From NCBI GenBank assembly GCA_034436235.1, contig DAOTWB010000237.1:1-30627 (forward strand): a DNA stretch of 30,627 nucleotides, read 5' to 3'. This DNA is from CP2-2F sp034436235 (GTDB taxonomy: Bacteria > Chloroflexota > Anaerolineae > Aggregatilineales > UBA2796). The first letter of the stretch is position 1; every line of letters starts with the position of its first letter. The position numbers and the translations under genes were made by a program. This document shows, one piece after another, positions 1 to 7,017 of the stretch. A model generated the notes under the pieces. It saw only the letters and a program-made list of their open reading frames with translations, did no database searches and was not told where the DNA came from.

Positions 1-57
1 AGCGCCGGCGATATCATCTCTATCGGTCGCGTCGCGCTTAAGTTGGAGCTGGACTGA
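1..57 (+). CDS. 3' end of a gene, possibly an FHA-domain protein
   Basis: An open frame enters from the window edge and ends at TGA 55-57. The last 18 residues, SAGDIISIGRVALKLELD, resemble the closing strands of an FHA (phosphothreonine-binding) domain, where a G-D-x-I-x-I-G motif precedes a final alternating hydrophobic strand. That assignment rests on a short tail and is weak; the reading frame itself is reasonable. It is followed by the promoter and operator of the ABC exporter, so it probably belongs to the preceding transcription unit. Confidence 0.45.
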   Translation, partial: SAGDIISIGRVALKLELD

Positions 58-83
58 CAGCGCGTTTTCCGCCAAAAAGACCG

Positions 84-112
84 TTGTGCATTTGCACAAT
101 GTGTGCTATGCT
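84..112 (+). promoter_or_regulatory. Promoter with inverted-repeat operator for the ABC exporter operon
   Basis: A -35-like TTGTGC (84-89) is separated by 17 bases from a -10-like TATGCT (107-112). The -35 lies inside a perfect inverted repeat, TTGTGCA-TT-TGCACAA (84-99). A 7-bp dyad with a 2-base centre over the -35 box is a typical repressor site. It lies about 55 bases upstream of the first exporter gene. The regulator is not identifiable from the window. Confidence 0.55.
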
Positions 113-167
113 TGAGCGCTGTGCGAACAAACGTTCAAAATCAGCGCGTCCTTCATTCTACTGAGGC

Positions 168-1973
168 ATGGAATTTATGCTAAACGCCGCCAAAAGTGAA
201 TTCACTGTCGCGAATGCCTATCGGTATGACCGTCGCAGCGCTGCGCGCTGGCTGATTTCGCATGTCATGCGCTACAAATGGTTCTTTCTTGCCACGCTGC
301 TGCTGTACATCGGCACTTACGGCGCATACACTGCCTCTGAAGCGTTGATCGGACAGGCGATTGGCGCAGTCATCGCGCCTGAGCGCTTCGCGCTGCTGCC
401 GACCATCGCGCTCGCCATTCTCGGTTTGAAGCTGGCGGATAGCATCTTGAGCCTGATCGGACTGCTTTCCATCGAGACCATTGCGCAGCGCCTTGAGGTG
501 GACGCGCGCGAAGAGCTGTACGCCAATCTGCTCGGCAAAAGCCAGACCTTTCACAATCAACAGCGCGTTGGCGATATCATGGCGCGCGCCACAGACGACG
601 TGCAGCAGCTGAACGGCATGATCAATCCTGGCGTGGCGATCACGCTGGAAACAGTGATCGGCATCGCTGTGCCGCTCGTCTTCATCGCCAGCTTGCGCTT
701 TGAGCTATTGCTAGTGCCTACGCTGTTCGTCGCGCTGTACATCGTGAGCGTGATAGGCTATGTGCGCCGCTTGAATCCGATGGTGCGCCGTCAGCGCGAG
801 CAGTTCGGCAAGATGAACGCAGGGCTGGAAGAGAGCATCAGCGGCATTGAAGTGGTGAAGGCAAGCGCGCAAGAAGCGTTCGAGCGCCGCAAGTTCCGCC
901 TCGCTGCCAGCTTGTTCCGCGACTATTTCGTGCGGCAAGGCTATATCGAAGCGCGTTACTTGCCTGTCCTGCTCTTCGGCATTGCGTTCGGCTTGGCGTT
1001 CATGCATGGCATGTGGCTCTATCAGCAAGGCGTCCTGACCATCGGCGATGTCATCTCATTCATGGGCATCATGGGCGTGTTGCGCTGGCCTACGTTCGCC
1101 TCGATCTTCTCGATCTCGCTTGTGCAAGCAGGCGTGGAAGGCGCGCGCCGCATTGTGAGCATCCTGAACACTGAGACCGAGCTGGATCAAAACAGCGGCG
1201 GCTATAATCAGCCGATCAAAGGCGAGATCGTTTTTGAGAATGTCAGCTTCGGCTATGACCGCAATCACGCTTTGCGCAACGTCAGCTTCATTGTGCGGCA
1301 AGGGCAGATAGTCGCCATTGTCGGGCAGACAGGCTCAGGCAAAAGCACGCTGACTCAGCTGATCAATCGCACCTACGATGCAACATTCGGTCGCGTGCTG
1401 ATTGACGGTGTGGACGTACGCGACTGGGACTTGAACGCGCTGCGCTCGCAGATCGGCAAAATTGAGCAGGATGTGTTCCTGTTCTCGCGCAGCATCGCCG
1501 AGAACATCGCTTTTGGCATGCCGAATGCCACGCAAGAGCAGATCGAGCAAGCGGCGCGCATGGCGCAGGCGCACGAGTTCATCACGAGCTTCAAAGATGG
1601 CTACCAGACTCTGGTCGGCGAGCGCGGCGTGACGCTCAGCGGCGGTCAGCGGCAGCGCATTGCATTGGCGCGCGCCTTCCTGAGCAATCCGCGCATTTTG
1701 ATCCTAGACGACTCGACCAGCGCCATTGATAGCGCCACTGAAGATGAAATTCAGAAGGCGATTCGGCAGGTGCAGCAAGGCAGGACGACGCTCTTGATCA
1801 CGCACCGTCTCTCGCAAATTCGCTGGGCGGATATGATCCTTGTGCTGGATGCAGGCGTCCTAGTGGCAAGCGGCACGCACGATGAGCTGCTGCGCCGCTC
1901 GCCGCACTATCGGCGCATTTTCGCCCGCTACGATATGGCGCTGCCGCCGATTGAAATCTCTGCCGCCGATTGA
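168..1973 (+). CDS. Heterodimeric ABC exporter, subunit with degenerate catalytic glutamate
   Basis: A type IV ABC exporter half-transporter of 601 residues: six membrane segments in about residues 35-320, then a nucleotide-binding domain in the last 240. The P-loop GQTGSGKST has Lys392, the signature LSGGQ is intact at 490-494, and the H-loop His546 is present. The Walker B motif reads ILILDD, so Asp515 replaces the catalytic Glu. Such an Asp is known from heterodimeric exporters (TM287/288, BmrCD type), where one ATP site is degenerate. The partner follows 18 bases downstream with the complementary defect in its signature motif. ATG 168 is only one base after GAGG (163-166); ATG 177 (MLNAAKSEF) has better spacing and is an equally likely start. 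Substrate unknown; it may be a drug, lipid or peptide. Confidence 0.93.
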   Translation: MEFMLNAAKSEFTVANAYRYDRRSAARWLISHVMRYKWFFLATLLLYIGTYGAYTASEALIGQAIGAVIAPERFALLPTIALAILGLKLADSILSLIGLLSIETIAQRLEVDAREELYANLLGKSQTFHNQQRVGDIMARATDDVQQLNGMINPGVAITLETVIGIAVPLVFIASLRFELLLVPTLFVALYIVSVIGYVRRLNPMVRRQREQFGKMNAGLEESISGIEVVKASAQEAFERRKFRLAASLFRDYFVRQGYIEARYLPVLLFGIAFGLAFMHGMWLYQQGVLTIGDVISFMGIMGVLRWPTFASIFSISLVQAGVEGARRIVSILNTETELDQNSGGYNQPIKGEIVFENVSFGYDRNHALRNVSFIVRQGQIVAIVGQTGSGKSTLTQLINRTYDATFGRVLIDGVDVRDWDLNALRSQIGKIEQDVFLFSRSIAENIAFGMPNATQEQIEQAARMAQAHEFITSFKDGYQTLVGERGVTLSGGQRQRIALARAFLSNPRILILDDSTSAIDSATEDEIQKAIRQVQQGRTTLLITHRLSQIRWADMILVLDAGVLVASGTHDELLRRSPHYRRIFARYDMALPPIEISAAD

Positions 1974-1991
1974 TCGAAAGGCACTCAAAAG

Positions 1992-3818
1992 ATGGGCTTC
2001 CTGTTCGACGGTCTGGACGCTGAGGCGTACGACCGCAAGTACGATGACAGACAACTTGTGCGCCGCATTGTCGGCTACTTCCAGCCCGAAGCGCGCCGTA
2101 TGCTGCTGGTCGGTTTCACCATGCTCTTGGATACGCTCTCGCGCGCCGTTGTGCCGATCGTCATCTCGCGCGGCGTGGATGAAGTGCAGCTGACGCAAGA
2201 TAGCGCGCTGATTGTGACCTATGGCTTGCTGGTGGCAGCACTCGGCGCTTCGGCATGGCTGTTCAATTTCATCCGTCGCTCGCTGACGGCAGAGGCGGTC
2301 GGCAACGTGGTGCTGAAAATGCGCGAGGACGCCTTCGACGCAGTCATGAAGCGCGACCTGTCGTTCTACGACCAGTTTCCGTCAGGTAAGATCGTCAGTC
2401 GCGTCACGTCTGATACGCAAGCCTTCTCAAGCGTGGTCACGCTGACTGTCGAGCTGATCGGGCAGCTGCTCTTGGTGGCTGTCTTGATGGTCTACCTGCT
2501 TTTCGTAGACCTAGTGCTGACGCTGATCGTGATCTTGATGATGCCGTTCATCATCGGCGTGGCGCTGGCTTTCCGCAAAGTGGCGCGCTTCACTGTGCGG
2601 CATTCGCGGCGCGTGCGCGCTGAGGTGAGCGCGTTGGTGCAAGAGACGGTCTCAGGCATCAGCGTGGCGAAGACCTTTCGGCAGGAACATGCCATTTACG
2701 CAGATTTTCTGAAGCTAAATCGGCGCTCGTTTTGGATCAATCTGCGCATGGGCTTCGTCTTCACAGGCATTTTTCCGCTGCTGAACTTGATCGTCGCCGT
2801 CGCGATGACGGCGATTGTCTACTTCGGCGGCTTGCGGATGAACGCAGGCGCTCTGAGCGCAGGCGATTGGTATCTATTCGCGCAGGGCGTGGCGCTGATC
2901 TGGTTTCCGCTGACCAGCATCGCGTCTTTCTGGAGTCAGTTTCAGCTCGGCTTGGCTTCAGGCGAGCGCGTGTTCGCTCTAATCGACTCTGAGCCGAAGG
3001 TAGTGCAGCGCGATAATCGCGTCTTGCCTGCGCTGCGCGGCGAGATCGAGTTCGCCAATGTGCAGTTCAGCTACACGGATAAAGAGCGCGTGCTGGATAA
3101 TTTCTCGCTGCACATCCGCGCCGGCGAGACTTTGGCGCTCGTCGGACACACGGGCGCCGGCAAATCGAGCATCGGCAAGCTGATCGCGCGCTTCTATGAG
3201 TTCCAAGCGGGCAGGATCACAGTGGACGGTGTGGATATCCGCGCGCTCGATCTGAGCGCCTATCGCGCGCGACTCGGCGTGGTCACGCAGACGCCATTTC
3301 TGTTCGATGGCACTGTGCGCGAGAACATCCGCTATGGCAAGGCAGGCGCTACGGATGCCGAAGTGGAGCGCGCTGCCTATCAGATCGGCAATGGCGATTG
3401 GCTCAAGAGCCTGAGCAACGGCTTGGACACTGAGGTCGGCGAGCGCGGCAGCAGCCTTTCGATGGGACAGCGTCAGTTGGTGGCTTTGGCGCGCGTCATG
3501 CTGCAAAATCCTGCGATCTTCATCCTAGACGAAGCGACGGCGAGCGTCGATCCGCTGACAGAGGCGCTCATCCAAGAAGGTCTGGACGCCATCATGAAAG
3601 ATCGCACGTCAATCGTGATCGCGCATCGGCTCAGCACGATTCGCCACGCGGATCGCATCATCGTGCTGAAGAAAGGACAGATCATCGAGCAAGGCAATCA
3701 CGAGCAGCTCTTGGCGCAAGGCGGACATTACGCTGAGCTTTATAACACATACTTCCGCCATCAGAGCTTGGAGTACATTGAAGCGCAGCGCAGAGCTGCC
3801 GAGACGCATGCCAACTGA
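1992..3818 (+). CDS. Heterodimeric ABC exporter, subunit with degenerate signature motif
   Basis: The second half-transporter, 608 residues, has six membrane segments in about residues 30-330 and a C-terminal nucleotide-binding domain. Walker A GHTGAGKSS contains Lys391, Walker B IFILDE has the proper catalytic Glu514, and the H-loop is His545. The signature motif reads LSMGQ (489-493), with Met491 in place of the first Gly. In a head-to-tail dimer this defective signature faces the Asp515-bearing Walker B of the upstream subunit, so both defects fall in the same ATP site and the other site stays canonical. Purine-rich GAAAGG lies before the ATG. The pair is almost certainly cotranscribed and forms one transporter in the cytoplasmic membrane. 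Confidence 0.94.
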   Translation: MGFLFDGLDAEAYDRKYDDRQLVRRIVGYFQPEARRMLLVGFTMLLDTLSRAVVPIVISRGVDEVQLTQDSALIVTYGLLVAALGASAWLFNFIRRSLTAEAVGNVVLKMREDAFDAVMKRDLSFYDQFPSGKIVSRVTSDTQAFSSVVTLTVELIGQLLLVAVLMVYLLFVDLVLTLIVILMMPFIIGVALAFRKVARFTVRHSRRVRAEVSALVQETVSGISVAKTFRQEHAIYADFLKLNRRSFWINLRMGFVFTGIFPLLNLIVAVAMTAIVYFGGLRMNAGALSAGDWYLFAQGVALIWFPLTSIASFWSQFQLGLASGERVFALIDSEPKVVQRDNRVLPALRGEIEFANVQFSYTDKERVLDNFSLHIRAGETLALVGHTGAGKSSIGKLIARFYEFQAGRITVDGVDIRALDLSAYRARLGVVTQTPFLFDGTVRENIRYGKAGATDAEVERAAYQIGNGDWLKSLSNGLDTEVGERGSSLSMGQRQLVALARVMLQNPAIFILDEATASVDPLTEALIQEGLDAIMKDRTSIVIAHRLSTIRHADRIIVLKKGQIIEQGNHEQLLAQGGHYAELYNTYFRHQSLEYIEAQRRAAETHAN

Positions 3819-3883
3819 AAGCGCACTATCGGACTTGGCGCAAGCGCGCTTGAAATTGGTCAGATTGCCTATGAGAGGACTAC

Positions 3884-3912
3884 TTGACAAATTTTTCCAA
3901 GCCGTATATCAT
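3884..3912 (+). promoter_or_regulatory. Near-consensus sigma-70 promoter for the mgtC leader
   Basis: A perfect -35 TTGACA (3884-3889), a 17-base spacer and a -10 TATCAT (3907-3912, five of six). It is among the best promoter matches in the window. It would start transcription near 3919, giving mgtC a 5' leader of about 380 bases. The spacer is AT-rich, unlike its surroundings. Confidence 0.75.
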
Positions 3913-3918
3913 GCCGAG

Positions 3919-4297
3919 CGGCAAAGCGGCGCCTCACAAGTTGACATAGATTTCAGAGCGCACGCGCTTTGTGGAAGTGGAAAGCTCAGGATATGGACGG
4001 TTATTCTAGTCAGCAGCACACAGCTGCGCATACTGTTCACAGCTGAGCGCTGATCAGTTCATTCTAGTCGCTACCTCGCCTAGCTATGCCTGATCAGCAC
4101 GAAGCTGATCAGGCGTCTTCAATGTACCTCGCCTTTTGAACACACATGCCGCTGTGTGCGATACAACTGGTTAAAAGCGCGCTGCGCTGCAACTGCAGAG
4201 CGCTATAACTGTATCAGGCGTGGCGACGCGCGCCACTGTATGGCAGCCGCGTGCCTGCTGAGGACGACGGCAGTAGGTTCTACAGGCGAGGTGATTC
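3919..4297 (+). ncRNA. Long structured 5' leader of the MgtC gene (candidate cis-regulatory RNA)
   Basis: This 480-base gap (3819-4297) holds no convincing gene. After the promoter at 3884-3912 it contains several RNA structures: a perfect 11-bp hairpin GCCTGATCAGC/GCTGATCAGGC (4088-4114, 5-base loop), a 6-bp CACACA/TGTGTG hairpin, and a 7-bp CCTGCTG/CAGTAGG stem just before the start. ACCTCGCC occurs twice (4073-4080 and 4126-4133) and is perfectly complementary to GGCGAGGT (4285-4292), which includes the Shine-Dalgarno of the MgtC gene. Either copy could mask the ribosome site. I did not find the conserved M-box segments. A magnesium-responsive leader is inferred from the gene it precedes. 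Confidence 0.5.
4088..4114 (+). other. Perfect 11-bp hairpin in the MgtC leader
   Basis: The arms GCCTGATCAGC (4088-4098) and GCTGATCAGGC (4104-4114) pair perfectly around the loop ACGAA. No T-run follows, so it is not an ordinary intrinsic terminator. It lies exactly between the two anti-Shine-Dalgarno copies, where it could set the spacing between alternative folds or act as a pause or processing site. Confidence 0.6.
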
Positions 4298-5257
4298 ATG
4301 GACTTCGAGGCATTCATCCGTCAAGTTCTTCAAGTGCTTGTGCCGATCATCGAGCAGCTTGGGCAGGCTTTGTCGCCTGTGATCGGCACGGTCGATCCCA
4401 TCTTGATCGGGCGGCTGCTCATCGTGCTGATCTTGTGCGGCATGATCGGTCTGGAGCGCTCTGAGCATGAGCGAGCTAGTGGCTTCCGTCCGCATATTTT
4501 GGTCGGCTTGGGCGCGTGCTTGATGACGATGGCAGGCGCTTACGCGCTGCCAAACGCGCCACTGCGCGATCCGATGCGCGTCGCCAGCTATGTGGTCTCA
4601 GGCATCGGTTTCTTGGGCGCAGGCGCGATTTTGCGGCATGGCGCCACAGTGCGCGGTCTGACCACTGCTGCCAGCATCTGGGGATCGGCGGGCATTGGCA
4701 TCACAACAGGCGTCGGTCTTGGCGGCTTGGCAGCTGTGACCACGCTGCTCATCCTGTTCACACTGACCACGCTTGAGCGCCTTGAAGCGCGGCTTGGGCG
4801 CGGCGAAACAGCCAATGACCTCAAGATTCATCTGAGGGACGATCATCGTGCGGTTGGCAAGGCGCTGACTGCCTTGGATCGGCTGGGCGTGCCCGTCAAG
4901 CGCGCCACGATGCTGCCGGGCGCAGGCGAGACGGCTGTTTTGCGCGTGGAGTTGAGCCGTCCGCTCAAAGCAACGCAGATGCAGCGCGTCGTTCAGCAGC
5001 TTTTGGTCGTCAAGGCGATCACGCGCGTGGATATCGCAGCGCTTGAAGTAGAAGAGTCCGAGTCGCTTCCGCAAACGCTGACTGCGTTGAGCAGTCCGAC
5101 TCAGCCGTCATCTGAGCAGTTGAACTTGAACAACGACCAGCTGCTCCAAGACTTGAACGAGCCTGAGTCGCAGGCGGCAATCGCTACATCTAGAACGCGA
5201 GTTTCCCGCCAATATCGGCGGTTACTCTATCGCAGACGAGCGCGAAAGGAGCAGTGA
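4298..5257 (+). CDS. MgtC/SapB-family membrane protein
   Basis: 319 residues. An N-terminal MgtC/SapB hydrophobic domain (about 30-155) shows the family blocks: G-x-I-G-L-E-R near residue 48, GFRPHILVGLGA, GIGFLGAGAILR and GLTTAASIWGSAGIGI. The C-terminal part (about 165-260) is soluble and matches the ACT-like regulatory tail of longer MgtC proteins; the last 55 residues are Ser/Gln/Arg-rich and variable. MgtC proteins are linked to survival under low Mg2+ and, in enterobacteria, to control of the F-ATPase; they are not proven Mg2+ carriers. The ATG at 4298 has GAGGTG four bases upstream. The next gene is an MgtE channel, which supports a role in magnesium homeostasis. Confidence 0.9.
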   Translation: MDFEAFIRQVLQVLVPIIEQLGQALSPVIGTVDPILIGRLLIVLILCGMIGLERSEHERASGFRPHILVGLGACLMTMAGAYALPNAPLRDPMRVASYVVSGIGFLGAGAILRHGATVRGLTTAASIWGSAGIGITTGVGLGGLAAVTTLLILFTLTTLERLEARLGRGETANDLKIHLRDDHRAVGKALTALDRLGVPVKRATMLPGAGETAVLRVELSRPLKATQMQRVVQQLLVVKAITRVDIAALEVEESESLPQTLTALSSPTQPSSEQLNLNNDQLLQDLNEPESQAAIATSRTRVSRQYRRLLYRRRARKEQ

Positions 5258-5331
5258 ATCAATCAATAGATACCGAAAGTAGTAGTCCTAGCTCAGATAC
5301 AACCGATGACAGTCATTGGAGTTCGTTGATA

Positions 5332-5451
5332 AGCTGCCTGAGACGCGCGTCCGCTGTGATCCTGCTGAGCCAATAGCGCTCCGCGCGATGTGCGATAGGT
5401 CGCACGAGCGCACTATGGCTCAGCGGACAAGGCGAGAGACGCTCAGCAGCT
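5332..5451 (+). ncRNA. Structured leader RNA upstream of mgtE (candidate riboswitch-like element)
   Basis: The 235-base gap before mgtE folds on paper into a closed multi-stem element. The outer stem AGCTGC-c-TGAG (5332-5342) pairs with CTCAGCAGCT (5442-5451), ten pairs with one bulge. Inside, GCTGAGCC (5364-5371) pairs with GGCTCAGC (5417-5424), continuing through ATAG/CTAT and CGCTC/GAGCG to a tip hairpin GTGCGA-TAGG-TCGCAC (5390-5405). An alternative 8-bp stem GTCCGCTG (5349-5356)/CAGCGGAC (5421-5428) shares 5421-5424 with the first fold, so the two compete. It ends about 35 bases before the mgtE Shine-Dalgarno. The sequence does not match the M-box consensus. Confidence 0.55.
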
Positions 5452-5501
5452 GCCCTAGCATCTGTATGTGACTATCGAACATCGCGAGGAGAATGTGTAC
5501 C

Positions 5502-6893
5502 ATGACAAACGTGAACATCAACTACGATCTGCAGGAGCTGGTTCGCAAGCAGGACTGGGATACCATCAAAGCGCAGCAGGCAGTTTGGTCAACGCCTAAG
5601 CTAATCGGCGTGATGAAAGAGCTACCGCAAGCGCAGCGCGTCCTGCTCTTCCGCTTGTTGGAGAAAGATCGCGCTATTGAAGTGTTCGAGCGCCTTGATA
5701 GCGTTGACCAGACCGATCTGGTTCGCGCCATGACCGATCCTGACGCTCTGCGCTTGCTGGAAGGTCTTGACGTGGACTTGCGGACGCGCATCTTTGACGA
5801 GTTGCCTGCGAAGGTCACCAAGCGCTTGCTGGCTGCGCTCAGCCCAGAGGCGCGTCAGGCGGTGAACGTTTTGCTCGGCTATCCTGAAGATAGCGCAGGA
5901 CGCATCATGAATCCGCGCTATCTGGCAGTCCGCACGACGGCGACGGTTGCTGAGGCACTGGCTGCCGTCAAGTCAAGTGATCTAGGCGCTGATGAGCTGC
6001 GCACCATCTTCGCCATTGATGAAGGACGCTTCTACAAAGGCTTCGTCGCGTTGGCAGCGCTCGTCAAGGCTGAACAGCAAACGCCGATTGAGAATCTGCT
6101 GGAAGGGCGCGATATCTTCGTGCGCGCGACCGATGATCGCCTTGTGGCGGCGCGTCTGCTCAAAGAATACGACCTTGTGGCGCTGCCTGTGGTGGATAAA
6201 GAAAATCGCTTAGTTGGCGCAGTCGCCTTCGATGACGTGATTGACGTGCTGGAAGAAGAAGCCTCAGAGTCCATGTATCAGAAGGCAGGTATCGTTGATG
6301 TACAGCGCGCGCGCGACGTCGTCCACAGCGAGAAAGTGACTCGCGGTCCGATCTGGTATGCTGTCAGGCTGCGGATCGCTTTCCTGCTCGTGACTGTGGC
6401 AGGCGGTCTGATCGTCGGCAGCTTGATCGACCTATTCGAAGGGACGCTTTCAGCTGTGCTGGCAGCCGCCGTTTTCATCCCAATCGTGATGGACATGGGC
6501 GGCAATGTTGGCACGCAATCCACCACGATCTTCGCGCGAGGTCTTGCGCTCGGTCACATCCAGCTCAGCCGTTTCTTGCGGCACTTGGCGCGTGAAGTTT
6601 CCATCGGCGCAGTGATGGGCGTCCTCTTGGGCATCTTGACGGGCGTCATCGCTTGGCTGTGGCAAGGCATTCCGAATAACATCCCACAGATCGGCATCGC
6701 GGTAGGTCTTTCGATCTTCAGCGTGGTGGCCTTAGCTACTCTCTTGGGCTTCATGCTGCCGTGGACGCTGATCAAACTCGGCTTTGACCATGCGCCAGGC
6801 GCCGATCCGTTCATCACAACCATCAAAGACTTCGTCGGCTTGGCGTTGTACTTCACGCTGGTCAGCATCTTGATCGGCACGCCAACTGCCTGA
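5502..6893 (+). CDS. mgtE: MgtE-type magnesium channel
   Basis: A Mg2+ channel of the MgtE family, 463 residues from ATG 5502. An acidic helical N domain (about 10-130) is followed by a CBS-domain pair (about 135-255) that closes the pore when Mg2+ is bound, then a long plug helix and five membrane segments (about 285-460). The channel motif MDMGGNVGTQSTTIFARGL, which lines the pore in MgtE, is intact. ATG 5493 is also in frame but lies one base after GAGGAG (5486-5491), so 5502, ten bases after it, is preferred. The leader upstream may sense magnesium. A strong intrinsic terminator follows at 6920-6956. Confidence 0.94.
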   Translation: MTNVNINYDLQELVRKQDWDTIKAQQAVWSTPKLIGVMKELPQAQRVLLFRLLEKDRAIEVFERLDSVDQTDLVRAMTDPDALRLLEGLDVDLRTRIFDELPAKVTKRLLAALSPEARQAVNVLLGYPEDSAGRIMNPRYLAVRTTATVAEALAAVKSSDLGADELRTIFAIDEGRFYKGFVALAALVKAEQQTPIENLLEGRDIFVRATDDRLVAARLLKEYDLVALPVVDKENRLVGAVAFDDVIDVLEEEASESMYQKAGIVDVQRARDVVHSEKVTRGPIWYAVRLRIAFLLVTVAGGLIVGSLIDLFEGTLSAVLAAAVFIPIVMDMGGNVGTQSTTIFARGLALGHIQLSRFLRHLAREVSIGAVMGVLLGILTGVIAWLWQGIPNNIPQIGIAVGLSIFSVVALATLLGFMLPWTLIKLGFDHAPGADPFITTIKDFVGLALYFTLVSILIGTPTA

Positions 6894-6919
6894 CTCGGCG
6901 TCTGAGCGCGCTCACGCAG

Positions 6920-6956
6920 TTGCCGCTGAACGCTGTGCATTCGGCGGCAATTGTTT
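6920..6956 (+). terminator. Intrinsic terminator after mgtE
   Basis: TTGCCGCTGAA (6920-6930) pairs with TTCGGCGGCAA (6940-6950) over 11 positions with a single G-U wobble and a 9-base loop, followed by TTGTTT. It lies 26 bases after the mgtE stop. Confidence 0.75.
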
Positions 6957-6980
6957 ATCAGCGAGCGCCTTCGCTATACT
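6951..6980 (+). promoter_or_regulatory. Possible promoter for the peptidase operon
   Basis: A good -10 TATACT (6975-6980) lies 18 bases after TTGTTT (6951-6956), a weak -35 that is also the T-tract of the mgtE terminator. It ends 37 bases before the M14 start. The -10 is convincing and the -35 is not. Confidence 0.4.
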
Positions 6981-7017
6981 CACGGCATTCCAATCGCTCA
7001 CCTAGAAAGCAGAGACC

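Noticed and set aside
3778..4053. Open frame of about 91 codons overlapping the end of the exporter and the mgtC leader
   Set aside because: It starts inside the exporter gene and runs through the promoter region, with no ribosome site and a composition unlike neighbouring proteins.
4156..4464. Possible leader peptide frame before and into the MgtC gene
   Set aside because: It starts at GTG without a ribosome site and overlaps the MgtC gene by over 160 bases in another frame. No codon pattern suggests attenuation.
3913..5492. M-box (ykoK) magnesium riboswitch in either leader
   Set aside because: The conserved M-box segments (GUUAGGUGAGGCUCC, the CGCUGCUGCCC-like part and GCUAAAGC) are not recognisable by eye; a covariance search would settle it. 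I kept the leaders as unclassified structured RNA.
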